Positions 23,810 through 33,174 of a DNA stretch of 64,000 nt are shown here, in pieces (position 1 is the stretch's first letter; each line of letters begins with the position of its first letter). This stretch comes from Paralimibaculum aggregatum (lineage in GTDB: Bacteria; Pseudomonadota; Alphaproteobacteria; Rhodobacterales; Rhodobacteraceae). The notes under the pieces were generated by a model. The model was not told where the DNA came from, made no database searches, and saw only the letters and a list, made by a program, of their open reading frames with translations. A program made the translations under genes and the position numbers. The DNA is taken from NCBI RefSeq assembly GCF_030270585.1, contig NZ_BSYI01000016.1, forward strand, positions 49,628 through 113,627. Direction: 5' to 3'.

Positions 23810-25249
23810 TCACATGTTGAACAGGATCATCCGCTCCTCGGTCATGTCGCGGATCGCATAGCGCGGGCCCTCGCGGCCGATGCCGCTGTCCTTCACCCCG
23901 CCATAGGCGAGCTGGTCGGTGCGCCAGGTCGAGGTGCCGTTGACGATCAGCCCCCCGGTGCGGATCGCGCGATAGGCGCGCAGCATCACCGCGTTGGAGG
24001 CGGTGAAGATCCCGCATTGCAGGCCATAGCGGCTCTCGCTCACGCTGCGGAACACCGCCTCGATGTCGTCATAGCCGACAAGGCTGACCACCGGGCCGAA
24101 GACCTCGTCGCAGACCACCCTGTCGGTCGGCTGCGGATCGGCGATCACCGTGGGCGTCACGGCGGCGCCCTGCCGCGTGCCGCCGGTCAGGATGCGGGCG
24201 CCGCCGGCGCGGGCCTCGGCGATCCAGCTCTCGACCCGCCGCGCCGCCGCCTCGTCGATCAGCGTGCCGATATCGGTGCCCTCGGCCAGCGGGTCGCCGG
24301 TGACCAGCCGCTCGACCTCCGCCACCACCATCTCGGTGAAGCGTGCGAGCACCGAGCGGTGGACATAGACCGTCTGCACCGAGATGCAGCTCTGCCCGGC
24401 CAGGCGCATCGCGTTGCGCGCCACCATCGGCGCGGCACGCTCGAGATCGCCGTCGGCATGGACGATGGTCTGCCCGGCGCCGCCGAGCTCGAGCGCCACG
24501 TGGCGCAGCCCGGTGGCCGCCTTGATCGCGGCGCCGGCGCCGGAGGAGCCGGTGAAGGTCACGAAATCCACCCGCGGATCGGCGACCAGCGCCCTGCCGA
24601 CATCGGCCCCGCCATGCACCACGTTCAGCGCCCCCGGCGGCGCCCCGGCATCCTCGAAGATCCGCGCCAGCCGGTCGACCACGGCCGCGGCCTGCGGCGG
24701 CGGCTTCAGCACGCAGGCATTGCCCGCGGCGAAGGCCGGCCCGATCTTGTGGCAGGCTAGGTTGAAGGGCGCGTTGAAGGGCGTCACCGCCCCCACCACC
24801 CCCACCGGGAAGCGCAGCATGAAGGCGATCTTGCCCGACCCCATCGCCGAGGCGTCGAGCGGCACGTGGCTGCCCTCGATGCGCACCGCCTCCTCCGCCG
24901 AGAGGGTCATGGTGTCCTGCGAGCGGCGCACCTCGCCGGTGGCATCGCCGAGGGCCTTGCCGGTCTCGCGCGCCATGGTCTCGCCGATCTCGCCGGCACG
25001 CTCGACGATCAGCGCCGCCGCCCGGTGCAGGATCGCGGCCCGCTCATGCGCCGGCATCGCGGCGACCCCGGGCGCCGCGGCGCGGGCGGCGGCGACGGCG
25101 CGGTCCACCACCCCGGCATCGCCGCGGGCGACCCGGGCCACCGCGGTGCCGCGATAGGGATCGGTGGTGACATCGGTGGCGGGGCTGGCGATCCACTCGC
25201 CGGCGATCAGGTGGCGGACGTCGATCACGTCCTGCATCGCTTTGGTCAT
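23810..25249 (-). CDS. NAD(P)-dependent aldehyde dehydrogenase
   Basis: A 479-residue ALDH-superfamily enzyme oxidising an aldehyde to its acid. Catalytic E254 (ALELGGAGQ) and nucleophile C288 (GQSCIS) are present, with the cofactor segment TFTGSSGAGAAI (230-241) and the substrate-tunnel motif VTPFNAPFNLACHKIGPAF. Overall it resembles the lactaldehyde/phosphonoacetaldehyde dehydrogenase branch. The open frame extends far upstream; the ATG at 25249 overlaps the stop of the ThDP-enzyme gene (ATGA). It probably oxidises the aldehyde released by that enzyme. It is the last gene of the five-gene operon. Confidence 0.93.
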   Translation of the reverse strand: MTKAMQDVIDVRHLIAGEWIASPATDVTTDPYRGTAVARVARGDAGVVDRAVAAARAAAPGVAAMPAHERAAILHRAAALIVERAGEIGETMARETGKALGDATGEVRRSQDTMTLSAEEAVRIEGSHVPLDASAMGSGKIAFMLRFPVGVVGAVTPFNAPFNLACHKIGPAFAAGNACVLKPPPQAAAVVDRLARIFEDAGAPPGALNVVHGGADVGRALVADPRVDFVTFTGSSGAGAAIKAATGLRHVALELGGAGQTIVHADGDLERAAPMVARNAMRLAGQSCISVQTVYVHRSVLARFTEMVVAEVERLVTGDPLAEGTDIGTLIDEAAARRVESWIAEARAGGARILTGGTRQGAAVTPTVIADPQPTDRVVCDEVFGPVVSLVGYDDIEAVFRSVSESRYGLQCGIFTASNAVMLRAYRAIRTGGLIVNGTSTWRTDQLAYGGVKDSGIGREGPRYAIRDMTEERMILFNM

Positions 25250-27033
25250 GCCGGGCTCCAGGGCAGGCCGAAGGCGGGCTCGGGGTGGCGCAGCGGCGGC
25301 AGCTCCCAGGTCCCGACCGACTGGGGTTTCACGTTGACGTCGACCTCGGCGTCGATGACGAAGGGCTTGTTGGCGGCGATCGCATGGGCCAGCGCATCGC
25401 CGAACTCGCCGGCGCTCGAGACCTTGACGCCCTCGACGCCGTGCGCCCGCGCCATCGCGCCGAAATCGGGGTTGTAGGGCGCCTGGTTGTCGCCCGCGGT
25501 GAAGCTCGTGTTGAGCTCCCGCCCGCCGAACGGGCCGAGCTGCAGGTCGCGGATCGCCCCCCAGGCGTAGTTGTTCCAGATCACCCAGACCACGGGGATG
25601 TCGTATTCCACCGCGGTGCAGAGCACATGCGGGGTCATGGTGAAGCCGCCATCGCCGACCACCGCGACGCAGGGGCTCTGCGGCGCCGCGAGCTTGGCGC
25701 CGAGCACCCCGCTCACCCCGAAGCCCATCGCCGAGAAGCCCCAGGTGTTGAGCATCCGCTGCGGCCGGCGGGCCTGCCAGAACTGCATGAACCAGTTGTG
25801 ATGCACGCCGCTGTCGCAGACCAGGATCGCATCTTCCGGCAGCGCGCCCTGCACCTCGCGCACCACGCGTTCGGGCCGCATCGGCGAGGTGTCGGCAAGG
25901 AAGGCGGGGCGGATATGGGCCTCCCACTCGGCCTTCCAGCCGGCGATCCGCTCGCGCCAGTGGGCGCCCCGGCGGCGCGCCGCATCGGCCCCGCCGCGGG
26001 CCTCGATCTCCGCCAGCAGCTGGCGCAGGAAGGTCCGGATATCGGCGCAGACGCCGAGCGCGGGGTCGTAGTTCCGCGCGATCTCGGCGACGTCGATATC
26101 CACCTGGACCAGCCGCGTCGGCGGGATGTTCCAGCTGTAGCCCTGCTTCCAGGAGCTCGAGGAGCGGTCGTCGAAGCGCGCGCCCAGCGTCAGCAGCACG
26201 TCGCAGCGCCGCCCCGCCTCGTTGGCCGCATAGGTGCCGTTGCGCCCGATGAAGCCGAGGCTGAGCGGATGCGCCATGTCGAGCGCGCCCATGCCGTTGG
26301 GCGACATCACCACCGCGATGCCGAGCCGGTCGACCAGCTCGGTGAGCTCCGGCCCGGCCTCGGAGAGCGTGACGCCGTGGCCGATGAAGATCAGCGGGCG
26401 CTCGGCCGACAGCAGCATCCCGGCGGTCTGCGCCACGTCCTCGGGCGAGGCGCCGAGCCGGTTCACCGGCGCGCCGCCGCGCACCGCCGGCAGCGTGACC
26501 GCATCCTCCTCCTGGAAGACGTTGTAGGGCACGTCGAGATTGACCGGCCCGGGGCGCCCCGAGGTCATCAGATGCATCGCCTGGCGCATCGCCACCGGCA
26601 GCATGTCGACCCGCGAGGGCTGGAAGCTGCGCTTCACATAGGGCCGCACCACCGAGGGGAAATCGGCCTGGTAGTGGTGGTAGCTCTCCTGGAACGGCCC
26701 GCGGTTGAACTGCGAGGTCGGCACGTTCGCGGTGATCGCCAGGAAGGCCGAGCTGTCGGCCTGCGCGCAGGCCAGCGACATCGGCATGTTGGCCGAGCCC
26801 GGCCCGCAGCTGGTCAGCGTCGCCACCGGCTTGTGCGCCACGCGGAAATAGGCGTCGGCCATGTGCCCCGCGGTCTGCTCGTGCCGCGGCGAGACGAAGG
26901 TGATCCGGTCCTGCCGCTCGTGCAGCGCGTCGATCATCCCGACATTGCCGTGGCCGCAGATGCCGAAGACGTAGGGCACGCCCTCCTGCACGAGGACGTC
27001 GGCGATGACGTCCGCACCCTTCATGCGTTTCAT
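25246..27033 (-). CDS. Thiamine diphosphate-dependent enzyme, acetolactate synthase-like
   Basis: A 595-residue ThDP enzyme of the acetolactate synthase/benzoylformate decarboxylase superfamily. It has activating glutamate E52 (RHEQTAGHMAD), a central nucleotide-like domain, and a GDGGFTMT motif near residue 445 followed by WNNYAWG for ThDP-Mg binding. It may decarboxylate or condense a 2-oxo acid. No regulatory small subunit is nearby, so biosynthetic acetolactate synthase is unlikely. The adjacent ALDH would oxidise an aldehyde product. The start overlaps the stop of the sugar isomerase gene (ATGA). The substrate is unknown. Confidence 0.9.
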   Translation of the reverse strand: MKRMKGADVIADVLVQEGVPYVFGICGHGNVGMIDALHERQDRITFVSPRHEQTAGHMADAYFRVAHKPVATLTSCGPGSANMPMSLACAQADSSAFLAITANVPTSQFNRGPFQESYHHYQADFPSVVRPYVKRSFQPSRVDMLPVAMRQAMHLMTSGRPGPVNLDVPYNVFQEEDAVTLPAVRGGAPVNRLGASPEDVAQTAGMLLSAERPLIFIGHGVTLSEAGPELTELVDRLGIAVVMSPNGMGALDMAHPLSLGFIGRNGTYAANEAGRRCDVLLTLGARFDDRSSSSWKQGYSWNIPPTRLVQVDIDVAEIARNYDPALGVCADIRTFLRQLLAEIEARGGADAARRRGAHWRERIAGWKAEWEAHIRPAFLADTSPMRPERVVREVQGALPEDAILVCDSGVHHNWFMQFWQARRPQRMLNTWGFSAMGFGVSGVLGAKLAAPQSPCVAVVGDGGFTMTPHVLCTAVEYDIPVVWVIWNNYAWGAIRDLQLGPFGGRELNTSFTAGDNQAPYNPDFGAMARAHGVEGVKVSSAGEFGDALAHAIAANKPFVIDAEVDVNVKPQSVGTWELPPLRHPEPAFGLPWSPA

Positions 27034-27887
27034 GCCACGTTCCTCTCTTCTCCGGCGGCGGCGAAGCGCGCCCAGCCGGCGGCATCCAGCGCGGCGGCGC
27101 TCTCCAGCATCTCGGCATCCAGGTTGTCGGAGAGCCCGATGATCTCGAGCACCGGCTGCTCGGCCCAGCCGGCGGCGGCCAGCGTCTCGCCGATGGCGGC
27201 GAAATCCATCTCGCCGCGGCCCACCGGATCGTGGCGATAGACCTTGCGGCCGGTGTCGGAGGCATGGACCAGCCGCAGTCGGTCGCCGATGCGCGCCAGC
27301 GCCGGCGCCAGCGCCTCGCCGATGAAGAAGCCGTTGGCGACGTCGTAGATCACGCCGAGCTCGTCCGAGCCGTAGGCCTCCACCGCATCCATCAGCCCCG
27401 CGGCGTCGGGCAGGAAGGTGAAGGGCATGTTCTCCACCAGCACCTGCACGCCGTGGCCGCGGGCAATCGGCAGCAGCCGGTCGAGCGCCCGGTGGAAATG
27501 GCCGAGCCGCTCGCCTTTGGGCATCGGCATCAGCGGGTTGATCTTGCCCGGGCCGAGGATCACGTAGCGCCCGCCAAACTCGCCGGCCGTCTCGATCATC
27601 CGCTGCACCAGCGTGAGCGAGAGCTCGCGCGCCTCGGGCGCCGCCGCGGCCAGGTTGATGTCGATATTGGGCTGGTTGACCGATGTGACCGCGATCCCGG
27701 TCTCGGCCAGCACGCCGGCCAGCGCGCGCCGGTCGGCAGCGCCCATCTCCGGTGGCCAGAGATGGCCCGGAAACATCATCAGCTCCACCCGGCGAAAGCC
27801 CATCGCGGCGGCCGCGCGCAGCGCCTCGGCGGCGGTGTGGCCGAAGGTGTAGCCATAGAGGTTCAGCCCGTAATCGGCTGTCGGCAT
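27030..27887 (-). CDS. Sugar phosphate isomerase/epimerase-family protein (xylose isomerase-like TIM barrel)
   Basis: A 285-residue protein with the AP-endonuclease-2 type TIM barrel. Probable metal ligands are E152 (VENMPF), D182 (VIYDVANG), H208 (LVHASD) and E248 (PVLEIIG). The ATG at 27887 follows GGGGAGA; the frame continues upstream without a better start. Members isomerise, epimerise or dehydrate sugars and sugar acids. It sits between a ThDP enzyme and an SDR in one operon and probably handles the same sugar-acid intermediate. Confidence 0.88.
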   Translation of the reverse strand: MPTADYGLNLYGYTFGHTAAEALRAAAAMGFRRVELMMFPGHLWPPEMGAADRRALAGVLAETGIAVTSVNQPNIDINLAAAAPEARELSLTLVQRMIETAGEFGGRYVILGPGKINPLMPMPKGERLGHFHRALDRLLPIARGHGVQVLVENMPFTFLPDAAGLMDAVEAYGSDELGVIYDVANGFFIGEALAPALARIGDRLRLVHASDTGRKVYRHDPVGRGEMDFAAIGETLAAAGWAEQPVLEIIGLSDNLDAEMLESAAALDAAGWARFAAAGEERNVA

Positions 27888-27972
27888 GACGTGGTCTCCC
27901 CTTGTCCCGGGCCCTGCCCCGGGTCTTGTCGCTGGCCGTCTCGCCGGCCCTGTCCGGTGTCCCGGTCGCGGC

Positions 27973-28842
27973 TCACTCGGCGGCCTCGGCGCGGGCGAAC
28001 ATCTCGCGCCAGCCGATCTTCGGCGCATAGCCGAGCTTCTCCCTGGCGGCGGAGATGTCGAAGATCCCGGCCAGCGGATCGGCGGCATAGAGCTCGGGCC
28101 TGGCGATCTGCGCGTCGGTCAGCCCGAAGCGGCGCTTCGCGCGCTCCAGCGTCGGCTCCTCGCCCAAAAGATCGCCGGCCAGCACGAAGAAGGTCTCGTA
28201 GGTCAGCCCCGGCACGGTGGCGGCGAGGCGGATCGCCTGCGCCACGTCCTCGGGCGCCACATAGGTCCAGATATGGTAATTGTCCGGGTCGCTGCCGCGG
28301 TCGGCCAGCTCGGGATATTCCTGCGGGAACACGATGTGCCCCGGCCGGATCACCACGATCTCCAGCTTGCCGCGGGTGGCATAGCAGCGGCACATCACCT
28401 CGCCCACCTCCTTGCTGAGCGAGTAGAACTCGGTCGGGCGCAGCGGATGCGCCTCGTCCACCGGCAGGTATTGCGGCCCCCAGTTCTCGGGGTTGTAGTG
28501 CAGCCCGGTGACGGCATCGGAGGAGATCATCACCACCCGGCGCACGCCGGCCTCCTCCGCCGCCTGCAGCACGTTCCAGCTGCCCTGCACATTGGTGTGG
28601 AAGGTCACGTCCGCCGGCGCGGTGCGCGGGTTCGGGATCGCCGCGAGATGAACCACCACCTCCTGGCCGGCGAAGCTCCGCTTCAGCAGGTCGAAATCCA
28701 GCACCGAGCCCTCGACGAAAGGGACCTCCTGATGCGGTGGCTTCAGGTCCATCACCGTGGCCTCGGCATGCGCCGTCATCTCCGCGGTGACATAGCGGCC
28801 GAGCCGCCCCGCGCCGCCGGTGATCAGGGTCTTCAGTGGCAT
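27973..28842 (-). CDS. NAD-dependent epimerase/dehydratase (extended SDR), uronate dehydrogenase-like
   Basis: A 289-residue extended short-chain dehydrogenase with TGGAGRLGR (residues 8-16), acidic D32 that prefers NAD, and catalytic Y140 and K144 (YSLSK). It also has the substrate-side signature VVMISSDAVTG. The overall organisation resembles uronate dehydrogenase-type SDRs. The ATG at 28842 follows GAGGGAGA; the upstream frame is Arg-rich and lies in the leader. It likely oxidises or epimerises a sugar acid in the same pathway as its neighbours. Confidence 0.88.
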   Translation of the reverse strand: MPLKTLITGGAGRLGRYVTAEMTAHAEATVMDLKPPHQEVPFVEGSVLDFDLLKRSFAGQEVVVHLAAIPNPRTAPADVTFHTNVQGSWNVLQAAEEAGVRRVVMISSDAVTGLHYNPENWGPQYLPVDEAHPLRPTEFYSLSKEVGEVMCRCYATRGKLEIVVIRPGHIVFPQEYPELADRGSDPDNYHIWTYVAPEDVAQAIRLAATVPGLTYETFFVLAGDLLGEEPTLERAKRRFGLTDAQIARPELYAADPLAGIFDISAAREKLGYAPKIGWREMFARAEAAE

Positions 28843-28852
28843 TGTCTCTCCC

Positions 28853-29914
28853 TCATTGGGCATGGTTCTTCTCCTCTGCCGCGATCTCGCCGATCTCCAC
28901 CCTGCGGCCCGAGGCGTGCGAGCGGTAGCAGGCCTCCTCGACATGCAGGTTCGGCAGATAGTCCGCGACCGTGTTCTCGAGCGGCGCGCCGTGCAGCAGA
29001 TGCGCCGTCACATGGCGTTGCAGCGCATGCACGCAGTCGCCGGCATAGCCCCGGTTCTCCCAAGTGTAGGCGTGGCGGCGGAACCGCGCGCCGGGCTTGC
29101 GGATCTCGATATCGCCGCTGCCGAGCAGCCGGATCTGGCCATGCGCGCCCTCGACCAGCATCTCGCCCGCGGTGAGGCGGGTGTTCTCGGCCTCGTGGTC
29201 GACGAGGCGGTTGCCGTCGAGAATGCCGGCGGCGCCGCTGGCGAAGTCGATCAGCACGATGCCCGCATCCTCGCCCGCGATGGCCGGGTTCAGCCGGCGC
29301 AGCCTTGCGCTGACGGCGGCGATCTCGCCGAAGAGGAAGCGGAAGCAGTCGATCAGATGGATGCCGGTCTCGTGGATCAGGAAGCGCGGCATCTCCTGGA
29401 AATAGGGCTGGCGATCGAGATAGGCGCGCGGCCCCTGCCCGTCGCCGGTGCGGAGGCGGAACGCGGCGCCATGGACCTCGCCGATCTCGCCGGCCTCGAG
29501 CAGCCGCCGGATCTCGCGGAACCAGGGCTTGAAGCGCCAGTTCTCGTGCACGACCACGCGCGGGGCGGCGGCCTCGGCACGGGCGGCGATGCGCCGGGCG
29601 GCGGCGAGATCGGGCGCCAGCGGCTTCTGGCAGATCACATGGATGCCGCGCGCGAGGGCGGCCTCGACGAAGCGCTCGTGGGTCGCCGGCGGGGTGATGA
29701 TGTCGAGGATGTCGGGGCGGGTTGCCTCCAGCATCTCTTCGACATCCTGAAAGACCTTCCCGACATTGTGCTGCCTGGCGACCGCCTCGGCCCGAGCCCT
29801 GTCGCGGGCACAGGCAAGGCCCACGAGCTCGGCATCGGCGATCCGGACCCAGCCATCATAGTGATAGCGGCTGAAGAATCCGGCTCCGACGGTGGCGACC
29901 TTGAGACGGGTCAT
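28853..29914 (-). CDS. Gfo/Idh/MocA-family oxidoreductase
   Basis: A 353-residue NAD(P)-dependent oxidoreductase. The N-terminal Rossmann fold starts KVATVGAGFF. The family EKP motif appears as QKP at 96-98. The C-terminal catalytic half shows HETGIHLID with H186 as the likely proton donor. Members act on sugars, inositols and sugar acids. It is the first gene of the operon, with a recognisable promoter upstream (29940-29969) flanked by repeated operator-like elements. Confidence 0.9.
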   Translation of the reverse strand: MTRLKVATVGAGFFSRYHYDGWVRIADAELVGLACARDRARAEAVARQHNVGKVFQDVEEMLEATRPDILDIITPPATHERFVEAALARGIHVICQKPLAPDLAAARRIAARAEAAAPRVVVHENWRFKPWFREIRRLLEAGEIGEVHGAAFRLRTGDGQGPRAYLDRQPYFQEMPRFLIHETGIHLIDCFRFLFGEIAAVSARLRRLNPAIAGEDAGIVLIDFASGAAGILDGNRLVDHEAENTRLTAGEMLVEGAHGQIRLLGSGDIEIRKPGARFRRHAYTWENRGYAGDCVHALQRHVTAHLLHGAPLENTVADYLPNLHVEEACYRSHASGRRVEIGEIAAEEKNHAQ

Positions 29915-29937
29915 TGGCTGTCTCCTCCCCTGTGACT

Positions 29938-29949
29938 CCGTGATACGGG
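29938..29949 (-). repeat. Operator-like element, copy 2 (over the -10 box)
   Basis: Minus strand CCCGTATCACGG. It is a degenerate copy of the element at 29971-29982, exactly 33 bp (three helical turns) away. Confidence 0.45.
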
Positions 29950-29969
29950 ACGAGATCGCGGCATGTCAA
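29940..29969 (-). promoter_or_regulatory. Sigma-70-type promoter of the Gfo/Idh/MocA-SDR-isomerase-ThDP-ALDH operon
   Basis: On the minus strand, TTGACA (29969-29964), an 18-base spacer and TATCAC (29945-29940). Transcription would begin a short distance before the ATG at 29914, which carries a GGGGAGGAGA ribosome site. Confidence 0.55.
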
Positions 29970-29970
29970 A

Positions 29971-29982
29971 CCATAATATGGG
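29971..29982 (-). repeat. Operator-like element, copy 1 (upstream of -35)
   Basis: Minus strand CCCATATTATGG, directly upstream of the TTGACA box. In its 17-base context (29971-29987) it matches copy 3 at 16 of 17 positions. Confidence 0.5.
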
Positions 29983-30267
29983 ATATGATCTGAAAATGCA
30001 GGATAGATGCCAGCTAGGGATGGCAACACGGCATGGCCAGCCCGGAGGAATGCGTGAGGGGGTTCCGGCTTTGCAGGGCAAGAATGCCGTGCCTTCAGGT
30101 GGTTCATGCCGGCACCATGGGCATTTCCCAAACCGGGAAGCGCCTGTATTGCGGTGCAAAATTCCCGATCAGGTGGCGAAAGCCGCGCATTCGCACCCTC
30201 CACTCCAGGGCAGGGCGAACCGGCGCGATCCGAGCGCCCTGCGGCGCGCTCCCGTGATTCGGAAAGC

Positions 30268-30288
30268 ATATCCCACATTATGGGATAT
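30268..30288. promoter_or_regulatory. Operator-like palindrome, copy 3
   Basis: ATATCCCA (30268-30275) and TGGGATAT (30281-30288) are perfect 8-bp arms around CATTA. The core CCCACATTATGG repeats the elements at the operon promoter about 300 bp away, suggesting one regulator bound at distant sites. Which regulator is not shown by the sequence. Confidence 0.55.
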
Positions 30289-30687
30289 AATTGCAAACCC
30301 CTGCGCGACCTGCTGCTCGTTGAGCAAAGCCGCGATCCCGCCCGTCTCGACGACGCCCCCCGCCGAGGCACAGGGCGATGAGGCCCTGCACCGCGGGGCA
30401 GCCGGGACCGCGACGCATGACCGGCCGCGAGCCTCCTCCAGGCCCTGCGGGATCGGACGGGGAGATCGCGCCAGCGCCAGCCCTGCGAGCCAGCTCCACC
30501 AGCCGCCCGCAGGTCCGCACCCGCTCCGAAGGGCGGGGGCCAGCCATATCGGCATCCGCACCGCGCTGCGCCCGGAAGGGGCGCGCCAAGCCGCGCGCGG
30601 AAGCCCTCCGGCGGCGCGAATCAGGCAGCCGCCGCGCGGCCGGGCGGCGCCCTGGCCTGTCCGCTCGCTGCCCGCCCCTGTCGCAGC

Positions 30688-30716
30688 CTGTCTCACCCTG
30701 GCGCAGGCTGAGACAG
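30688..30716. promoter_or_regulatory. Inverted repeat upstream of the E1alpha operon
   Basis: CTGTCTCA (30688-30695) and TGAGACAG (30709-30716) are perfect 8-bp arms with a 13-base spacer, about 125 bases upstream of the first E1 gene. It is a candidate binding site for the AcoR-like regulator encoded at the far end of the cluster. No good -24/-12 promoter was found next to it. Confidence 0.5.
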
Positions 30717-30841
30717 TTGCGGCCCCGGCTGCCCGGCCGCGGAAGATCCGCATTGTTCCCCGCGCATGGCCGCCCCAACGTCGCTGCCAGGAACGCGGCA
30801 ACGATAGCCGCACCGCTGGGAAGCAACGGGAGGAAGGGCGC

Positions 30842-31831
30842 ATGTCACCGACACGCGACGAGCAGCACTGGATGTATCGCATGATGGTCACGAGCCGCCG
30901 GTTCGAGGAGGCCATCGCGAAGATCTATTTCGAGGGCAAGACGCCGGTCTTCAACATGGCCAAGGGGCCGATCCCCGGCGAGATGCACCTCTCCGACGGG
31001 CAGGAGCCGGTGGCGGTCGGCGTCTGCGCGCATCTCGAGCCGCATGACGTGGTGACCGCCACCCATCGCCCGCACCACCAGGCGATCGCCAAGGGCGTGG
31101 ATCTCGACCGCATGGCGGCGGAGATCTTCGGCAAGGCCACCGGCCTCTCCGGCGGGCGCGGCGGGCACATGCACATCTTCGACGCGGATGTGAACTTCGC
31201 CTGCTCCGGCATCATCGCGCAGGGCATGGGCCCGGCGGTGGGCGCCGCGCTGAGCCGCAAGATGCAGGGCAAGCCGGGGGTGGCGGTGGCCTTCGTCGGC
31301 GAGGGCGCGGTGAACCAGGGCGGCTGGCACGAGGCGATGAACCTCGCCGCGGTCTGGCAGCTGCCCTTCGTCTGCGTGATCGAGGACAACGCCTGGGGGA
31401 TCTCGGTGTCGAAACGCGCCTCCACCGCGGTGGCGCACAACCATGTGCGCGCCGCCGCCTATGGCATTCCGGGCGTGCGGGTGGAGGGGAACGACCCCTA
31501 CGCGATCCATGCCGCCGCCGGCGAGGCGATCGCGCGGGCGCGGGCCGGCGAGGGGCCGAGCCTGCTGGAGGTCGAGACCTTCCGCCTCGCCGGGCACTTC
31601 ATGGGCGATGCCGAGGGCTACCGGCCGGAGGGCGAGAAGGACGCGCTGTTCGCCCGCGACCCGATCCCGGCGATGCGCGCGCGGATGCTGGACGAGGGCA
31701 GCGCCACCGAGGCCGAACTCGCCGGGATCGAGGCCGCGGCCGCGGCCCGCGTCGATGCCGCCATCGCCTTCGCGCGCGAGAGCGCCGACCCGGCCCCCGA
31801 GGACGCGCTGACCCGCGTCTTTGCCGCCTGA
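30842..31831 (+). CDS. 2-oxo acid/acetoin dehydrogenase E1 component, alpha subunit
   Basis: A 329-residue ThDP-dependent E1alpha subunit of the PDH/AcoA type. It has the substrate-channel pattern GEMHLSDGQEPVAVG, the phosphorylation-loop-like region SGGRGGHMHIF, and the ThDP motif from GEG (153-155) to EDN (181-183). The frame is open far upstream, but GGAGGAAGGG precedes the ATG at 30842 and the conserved sequence begins there. With E1beta it would decarboxylate a 2-oxo acid or cleave an acyloin and pass the acyl group to a lipoyl carrier. It is the first gene of a nine-gene block. Confidence 0.93.
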   Translation: MSPTRDEQHWMYRMMVTSRRFEEAIAKIYFEGKTPVFNMAKGPIPGEMHLSDGQEPVAVGVCAHLEPHDVVTATHRPHHQAIAKGVDLDRMAAEIFGKATGLSGGRGGHMHIFDADVNFACSGIIAQGMGPAVGAALSRKMQGKPGVAVAFVGEGAVNQGGWHEAMNLAAVWQLPFVCVIEDNAWGISVSKRASTAVAHNHVRAAAYGIPGVRVEGNDPYAIHAAAGEAIARARAGEGPSLLEVETFRLAGHFMGDAEGYRPEGEKDALFARDPIPAMRARMLDEGSATEAELAGIEAAAAARVDAAIAFARESADPAPEDALTRVFAA

Positions 31832-31848
31832 GCACGGAGGACACGAGA

Positions 31849-32868
<1,020 letters not shown>

Positions 32869-32940
32869 GGCGATCGCCGACATCAGTGAACCACAGCAGC
32901 GGGGCCGCGGGGGCGGCTCCGGACAGGGAAGGAGTGCCAC

Positions 32941-33174
32941 ATGGCCACCGAGATCAAGATCCCCGCCGACCTCTGGGAAGAGGACGAGGACGCCGTCATC
33001 ACCAGCTGGCTGGTCGACGACGGCGCCGGCGTCGAGCAGGGCGCGCTGATCGCCGAGATCATGACCGCCAAGGTGCAGTACGAGATCCTCGCGCCGGCCT
33101 CGGGCATCGTGCGCATCAAGGAGGAGGCCGACGCGGTGGTGCCCAAGGGCGCCGTGATCGGGACGGTGGAATGA
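32941..33174 (+). CDS. Free-standing lipoyl-domain carrier protein
   Basis: A 77-residue protein that is a single biotinyl/lipoyl domain. The modified lysine is K44 in EIMTAKVQYEI, at the usual beta-turn. Surrounding acidic residues (DLWEEDEDAV) match lipoyl domains of E2 enzymes. Normally this domain is fused to the E2 core; here it is a separate gene whose stop overlaps the E2 start (ATGA at 33171-33174). It would shuttle acyl groups between E1 and E2. Confidence 0.88.
   Translation: MATEIKIPADLWEEDEDAVITSWLVDDGAGVEQGALIAEIMTAKVQYEILAPASGIVRIKEEADAVVPKGAVIGTVE

Larger units (their letters stand above)
29915..30841. other. 927-bp divergent intergenic region with operator-like repeats
   Basis: No gene is supported. 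The region contains the promoter of the Gfo/Idh/MocA operon, three copies of a CCC-AT-GG element and, nearer the E1alpha gene, an inverted repeat at 30688-30716. Sequence from about 30380 to 30830 is GC-rich with no codon structure and may be a remnant. Open frames through it change composition at the true E1alpha start. Confidence 0.6.

Noticed and set aside
23810..27265. 1151-residue minus-strand frame ending in the ALDH
   Set aside because: Only the last 479 codons are the ALDH. The upstream part is an out-of-frame reading of the ThDP-enzyme gene.
30661..30841. Sigma-54 (-24/-12) promoter before E1alpha
   Set aside because: GG and GC dinucleotides near 30700-30720 do not have the required 10-base spacing.
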